Source of the DNA: Shewanella sairae
GTDB lineage: Bacteria; Pseudomonadota; Gammaproteobacteria; Enterobacterales; Shewanellaceae
Length of the DNA: 45,943 nucleotides
Direction: 5' to 3'
Assembly: GCF_023283535.1 (NCBI RefSeq)
Contig: NZ_JAKILT010000041.1
Location: forward strand, 1-45,943
Below, piece by piece: positions 43,080-45,943 of the stretch. The notes beneath the pieces were generated by a model. It was not told where the DNA came from, did not search any database, and saw nothing but the letters and a program-made list of their open reading frames with translations. The position numbers and the translations under genes are program-made. The stretch's first letter is position 1. The number at the start of each line of letters is the position of its first letter.

Positions 43080-45116
43080 TTAACAGCCTTTTGGAAATAT
43101 CCAAACTTCAATAGCGCCATCTTTACTGCCCAATTCATCACCCGATGAGCTAGGGTTTGAAGGTGCCGTGTCTTGAGTAGGCGCACTATTACAGGTAGTG
43201 GCAGGGATCACCGACCAGCTTCCGCCGCCGGCTCCAGCGCCATCATCGCCAGCACCACCGCCACCATAGCCACCTCCGCCGCCACCGCCTCCAGCAGCGG
43301 TAAAGCTATCATCAGCATTGCCACCTCTGCCGTCAGAGCCAACGCCAGGATCGCCATTTACCCACTCGCTGTTAGCGCCTAAAAATCCTTGTCCGCCTTG
43401 ACCACCAATGCCGTCTTTACCGTCATTAGCGCCATTACCACCATTGCCCCATTCATCGGTGCTGCCACCATCGGCAACATCAATAATGGCTTGACCTACG
43501 CCAATGGTACCTTGGCCTATGACTGATGATGCCGCAACGCCGCCATCAGTGCCATCGCTTAGCCATCCAGATGATTCACCACCGCCGCCACCACCGGCGA
43601 TCAGTATGACATCGTCTTCAAGTGAAGTGGGGCTGCTTGCTGCAATCATCACCAGAGTCGACGAGCCACCGTCACCATCGATATTACTCAATGTGCCACT
43701 TTCACCGATAAAGAAATTAAATGATGTTTGCCCATAATCATCGAGGAAATGAGAAAGGGTTGTAACTGTGGAGGCAAAACCGCTTTTACCACCGTCGCCA
43801 CCAGAGGTCCAGAGTCCACCATTTGAGCCAACACCGCCTTCGCCTCCCCAGGCTAAAATCGCCATAGGTGTGTCGTTGTCCAAAGTGGTATCGAGCGATG
43901 AGCTCACTTGGCTAAAGATATCAACCAGATTAACTGATGTTACCAGCTCTGAACTATCTATCGCTTCGCAGCTTTCTATCGGTGTGCCGCCATCAAGACC
44001 ACCATACTCAGTGGTACAAACTTCTTTATCAACCGTTGGCAATAAACACTTATAAACGGTGTTGCCATCTTCGGTAACATCCTGCTTAACAGAGTCGCAC
44101 GGATCTGTTTCAGCAACGGGAGTTGAATTACAAAAGCCGACAGAGGTGATATCACAAATGCCGCCATCTACCCATGTTGCGCCAACAAGATTAGCGTTAT
44201 CAAACTCAGTATCGGTGACTGTGGCATTATCAAGATCTGCCGGAGATAATTGCGCGCTGGAAAGTAAAGTGCCACTCAGGTTGGCATTACTCAGATCGGC
44301 ATAGGTCATTTCTGAACCACGAAAATCACCGTTACTCATGTCGGCGCCACTAAAGTTAGTGCCTGTGAGCGTTGACTCGAAAAGATCGACATTAGTTAAT
44401 ATCGCATCAGTTAAATCCGCGCCAGAAAGGTCGGCAAACGTGAGCGTTGCATTATTTAAGTCTGCGCCTGATAAATCACAATTTTGACAGGTGTTGGTGG
44501 AAATCAACGTGGTTACATTATCATCGCTAGTATCCGCGTAAGCAGGGCTTATTAGCGCATTGCCAAAGGTGGTTAATAGCTTAGTAACCAGCGAATAATT
44601 AACGCTATTTGCTTTTGGCTGCGATTCACTGTCAGGCGTTGTCACTAAGAAGGTGGTATCTGTGGTATCTACATGCTCACCGTGGGTCAGCACCAGCTGA
44701 TATTGTCCAGCAGGGATGACTGCTGAAACACACTCTTCATTGGCGCTAATGCTAATGACTTGCTCGCCACTGCTATTGTTAAGCACCATAGAGTGATTGG
44801 AGTTGTTGTTAGTGTCTTCAAAACAAAATGTATGTTTGAGCGTACGCGAATATTGGTAGGGGATAAGATCTGAGCCTGATTCGCCGTTAGAATCGCCTTC
44901 TACTGTGGCCGAAGGTGGCTCTAGAAATAAAGCAACGGTACCTTGCTCGGGGTTAGCCCGTAAGCGGCTATTATTGGCAAAGTCTTTTTCGTTCAAAAGC
45001 TTTGTCTGTATTTGAGCCTCATTGTTGTCGCTATCACAAGCTGTCACTAAGGTGAGCGAGAATGTTAACGCTAACAACGCGTTAAAGTTGCCGCGGTAAT
45101 CATTGATAGTCTGCAC
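43080..45116 (-). CDS. Lipoprotein with pentapeptide repeats and a C-terminal glycine-rich domain
   Basis: The 678-residue protein starts at GTG 45116 (GGAAG upstream). A signal sequence ends in the lipobox VTAC with Cys27. The +2 residue is Asp, which in enteric bacteria keeps lipoproteins in the inner membrane. Residues about 28-200 form a domain I do not recognise, with two cysteines ('TFCFEDTN', 'NEECVSAV'). About 210-320 are pentapeptide repeats of A(D/N)LXX type ('CDLSGADLNNATLTFADLSG' onward, roughly 20 units), which fold as a quadrilateral beta-helix. A short cysteine-rich part (about 325-385) comes next. From about 425 to the end it is Gly-rich ('AILAWGGEGG', 'IAGGGGGGE', runs of 8-9 glycines near 620) and closes with 'IEVWIFPKGC'. 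The last part resembles the ALK/LTK-type glycine-rich fold. It has no neighbours in an operon, and its function is unknown. Confidence 0.8.
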   Translation of the reverse strand: MQTINDYRGNFNALLALTFSLTLVTACDSDNNEAQIQTKLLNEKDFANNSRLRANPEQGTVALFLEPPSATVEGDSNGESGSDLIPYQYSRTLKHTFCFEDTNNNSNHSMVLNNSSGEQVISISANEECVSAVIPAGQYQLVLTHGEHVDTTDTTFLVTTPDSESQPKANSVNYSLVTKLLTTFGNALISPAYADTSDDNVTTLISTNTCQNCDLSGADLNNATLTFADLSGADLTDAILTNVDLFESTLTGTNFSGADMSNGDFRGSEMTYADLSNANLSGTLLSSAQLSPADLDNATVTDTEFDNANLVGATWVDGGICDITSVGFCNSTPVAETDPCDSVKQDVTEDGNTVYKCLLPTVDKEVCTTEYGGLDGGTPIESCEAIDSSELVTSVNLVDIFSQVSSSLDTTLDNDTPMAILAWGGEGGVGSNGGLWTSGGDGGKSGFASTVTTLSHFLDDYGQTSFNFFIGESGTLSNIDGDGGSSTLVMIAASSPTSLEDDVILIAGGGGGGESSGWLSDGTDGGVAASSVIGQGTIGVGQAIIDVADGGSTDEWGNGGNGANDGKDGIGGQGGQGFLGANSEWVNGDPGVGSDGRGGNADDSFTAAGGGGGGGGYGGGGAGDDGAGAGGGSWSVIPATTCNSAPTQDTAPSNPSSSGDELGSKDGAIEVWIFPKGC

Positions 45117-45347
45117 GTTATCTTCCTTATAATGGAACAGATGTTTCTGAAGTTGTAGAGTTTTATAAAGCGGTAAATGGGCTATTCCAAGCCCTTTTCG
45201 ATATGTTTATAGCGCAAGGCTAGGTTATGCGTTTGTTGGTGTTTTGTTGCATAGCTCTGCATTTGGCGATAGTGAATTAGAGCGTCGTATTAGTCAACCG
45301 CTCATCAAAACAAGCAGCCGACTGCATATCGCGTTTTGTTTGCGGTA

Positions 45348-45383
45348 TTTACACCAGTCTTTACATCTGTCTTTACACCAGTG
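45348..45383. repeat. 12-bp tandem repeat, three copies
   Basis: TTTACACCAGTC, TTTACATCTGTC and TTTACACCAGTG in direct succession at 45348, 45360 and 45372. Confidence 0.8.
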
Positions 45384-45482
45384 GTAAGCGAGCCAATAGG
45401 CTTGAAAACCATTAAAAGAGTCGTTAAACAGTAGTTAAGCAGGCATTGAACAAGCATTAAGCATCGATAGTAAACGTCAGAT

Positions 45483-45516
45483 AAGTACTGTTATGATCTA
45501 ATTGGATCCAGTACTT
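45483..45516. promoter_or_regulatory. Inverted repeat upstream of the UDG-like gene
   Basis: AAGTACTG (45483-45490) / CAGTACTT (45509-45516), with GATC (45495-45498) and GATC (45505-45508) pairing inside. Its position, about 130 bases before the start codon, suits an operator or transcript structure. Confidence 0.45.
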
Positions 45517-45643
45517 TTATTTGAAATACATTAGAGAAAAGGATCTAAAGAAAGGGGGGCCTAGTTTAGGAAGTGTATGGTTATCAATTGAGGTATACAC
45601 TGATTCGACATATCCTATGTAAATAGCTTAAGGACGATTTTTC

Positions 45644-45856
45644 ATGACACAAAATGAAGAGCTGCGAGAGGCTTACCTCCGCATACTCAAAGACATAGAT
45701 GATTCCTACCTCATTCCTAACAAATCAAATAACCCATCGACCAAAGGACTATCTGGACTATTTTTAACATCTATTCATCCGAACTACGGCAATGCAAAAA
45801 ACAAAATCATGATCATTGGGCGAGAAACAAAAGGTTGGACATGGAATGAAAAATGA
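45644..45856 (+). pseudogene. Uracil-DNA-glycosylase-like family gene truncated by an IS element
   Basis: Only the first 70 residues remain: a helical start ('MTQNEELREAYLRILKDIDD'), a Leu/Pro-containing middle and 'NKIMIIGRETKGWTWNEK'. The strand plus 'IMIIG-ET-GW' resembles the opening motif of uncharacterised UDG-fold proteins ('IMIVGQETNGW'). The frame stops at TGA 45854-45856, and that TGA appears to be the first bases of an insertion sequence. The natural protein was therefore longer and the stop is contributed by the element. ATG 45644 has AAGGACG ten bases upstream. The original function is unknown; relatives are often found in accessory or defence-type regions. Confidence 0.6.
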
Positions 45857-45943
45857 TCTCTAGTACTAAAACTAGACACGGCACTAAGCAATGCTCTTTA
45901 GTTCGAATGCTTCTGGGCTGAGATAGCCATTCGCACTATGCCT
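45854..45943 (-). mobile_element. End of an IS3-family insertion sequence, continuing beyond the window
   Basis: The sequence from 45854 starts TGATCTCTAGTACTAAAACT and carries the transposase 3' end 28 bases in. IS3-family elements end in 5'-TG...CA-3', which fits TGATCTC at this edge. The element interrupts the UDG-like gene after an A5 run that may belong to the target duplication. The other end is outside the window. Confidence 0.7.
45884..45943 (-). CDS. IS3-family transposase (OrfB), C-terminal end only
   Basis: On the minus strand the last 19 codons read 'RHSANGYLSPEAFELKSIA' then TAG. 'RHSA-GYLSPEAFE' is the well-known C-terminal signature of the IS3-family DDE integrase OrfB. The catalytic residues lie beyond the window edge. 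Only 28 bases separate the stop codon from the proposed IS end, typical of these elements. Confidence 0.8.
   Translation of the reverse strand, partial: RHSANGYLSPEAFELKSIA

Larger units (their letters stand above)
45117..45643. other. Gene-free stretch before the truncated UDG-like gene
   Basis: About 530 bases with several small elements. A terminator-like hairpin GGGCT (45179-45183) / AGCCC (45190-45194) is followed by TTTT. Three imperfect 12-bp tandem copies of TTTACACCAGTC lie at 45348-45383, and an inverted repeat at 45483-45516. No convincing ORF or RNA gene is visible. Base composition is similar to the flanks. Confidence 0.45.

Noticed and set aside
42977..43186. Minus-strand frame of 69 codons past the end of the glycine-rich lipoprotein gene
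   Set aside because: Most of it overlaps the lipoprotein in another frame. The unique part ('RMGIMPVLSEQVMRTIANVV') looks like it might be a dispersed repeat but has no start signal, so it is not called a gene.
43870..44304. Plus-strand Pro/Ser-rich frames opposite the glycine-rich lipoprotein
   Set aside because: They are complements of Gly/Asp-rich codons and have no coding signals of their own.

Overview
The window is a stretch of chromosome from a marine gammaproteobacterium, most probably Shewanella or a close relative. Supporting signs are the block fabB / pdxB-asd-fimV-truA-folC-dedD-cvpA-purF, a topB next to it, a periplasmic pentaheme cytochrome c, an Aeromonas-type prolyl aminopeptidase, a VolA/Pla-1-type surface lipase, and a second block rnm-yciO-scpA-scpB-rluB-yciK-sohB that parallels the Escherichia coli order. 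No tRNA, rRNA or CRISPR array is visible.

Layout. 1-4130: a DUF3313-type lipoprotein piece, mnmC (minus) and fabB (plus). 4181-7359: a LysR regulator divergent from a two-gene cassette (fold-III PLP dehydratase plus ornithine-cyclodeaminase/imine-reductase family). 7499-7969: a secreted NTF2-like protein. 8184-18612: pdxB-asd, fimV, truA, folC-dedD, cvpA, purF. accD, usually found between truA and folC, is absent. 18708-21181: a small membrane protein behind a Fur-like box and topB behind a textbook LexA box. 21273-23356: a LysR regulator, GNAT acetyltransferase and membrane protein, with a 16-bp tandem repeat carrying six regularly spaced GATC sites in between. 23409-29166: an unusual B12-binding radical SAM enzyme, a DUF4250 protein, prolyl aminopeptidase, glyoxalase II (gloC) and DUF1097. 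29238-30906: yciB-yciI-xthA (minus). 31304-33867: cupin, TonB-C-like periplasmic protein, pentaheme cytochrome. 34264-42889: rnm-yciO, scpA-scpB-rluB, yciK, surface lipase, frameshifted sohB. 43080-45943: a large lipoprotein joining pentapeptide repeats to a glycine-rich domain, then a UDG-like gene cut by an IS3-family element that runs off the end.

Most genes serve core metabolism (fatty acid, pyridoxal phosphate, lysine/threonine, folate and purine synthesis), RNA modification (mnmC, truA, rluB), chromosome maintenance (topB, scpAB, xthA) and envelope biology. The least ordinary signals are the LexA-box topB, the GATC repeat array, the decayed methyltransferase half of MnmC, the CX4CX2C radical SAM protein, the imine-forming/imine-reducing pair, the pentapeptide/glycine-rich lipoprotein, the missing accD, and the two broken genes (sohB and the IS-truncated ORF). 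I did not find one complete new multi-gene system. The best candidates for undescribed biology are the repeat-controlled LysR/GNAT locus, the imine cassette and the modular lipoprotein.
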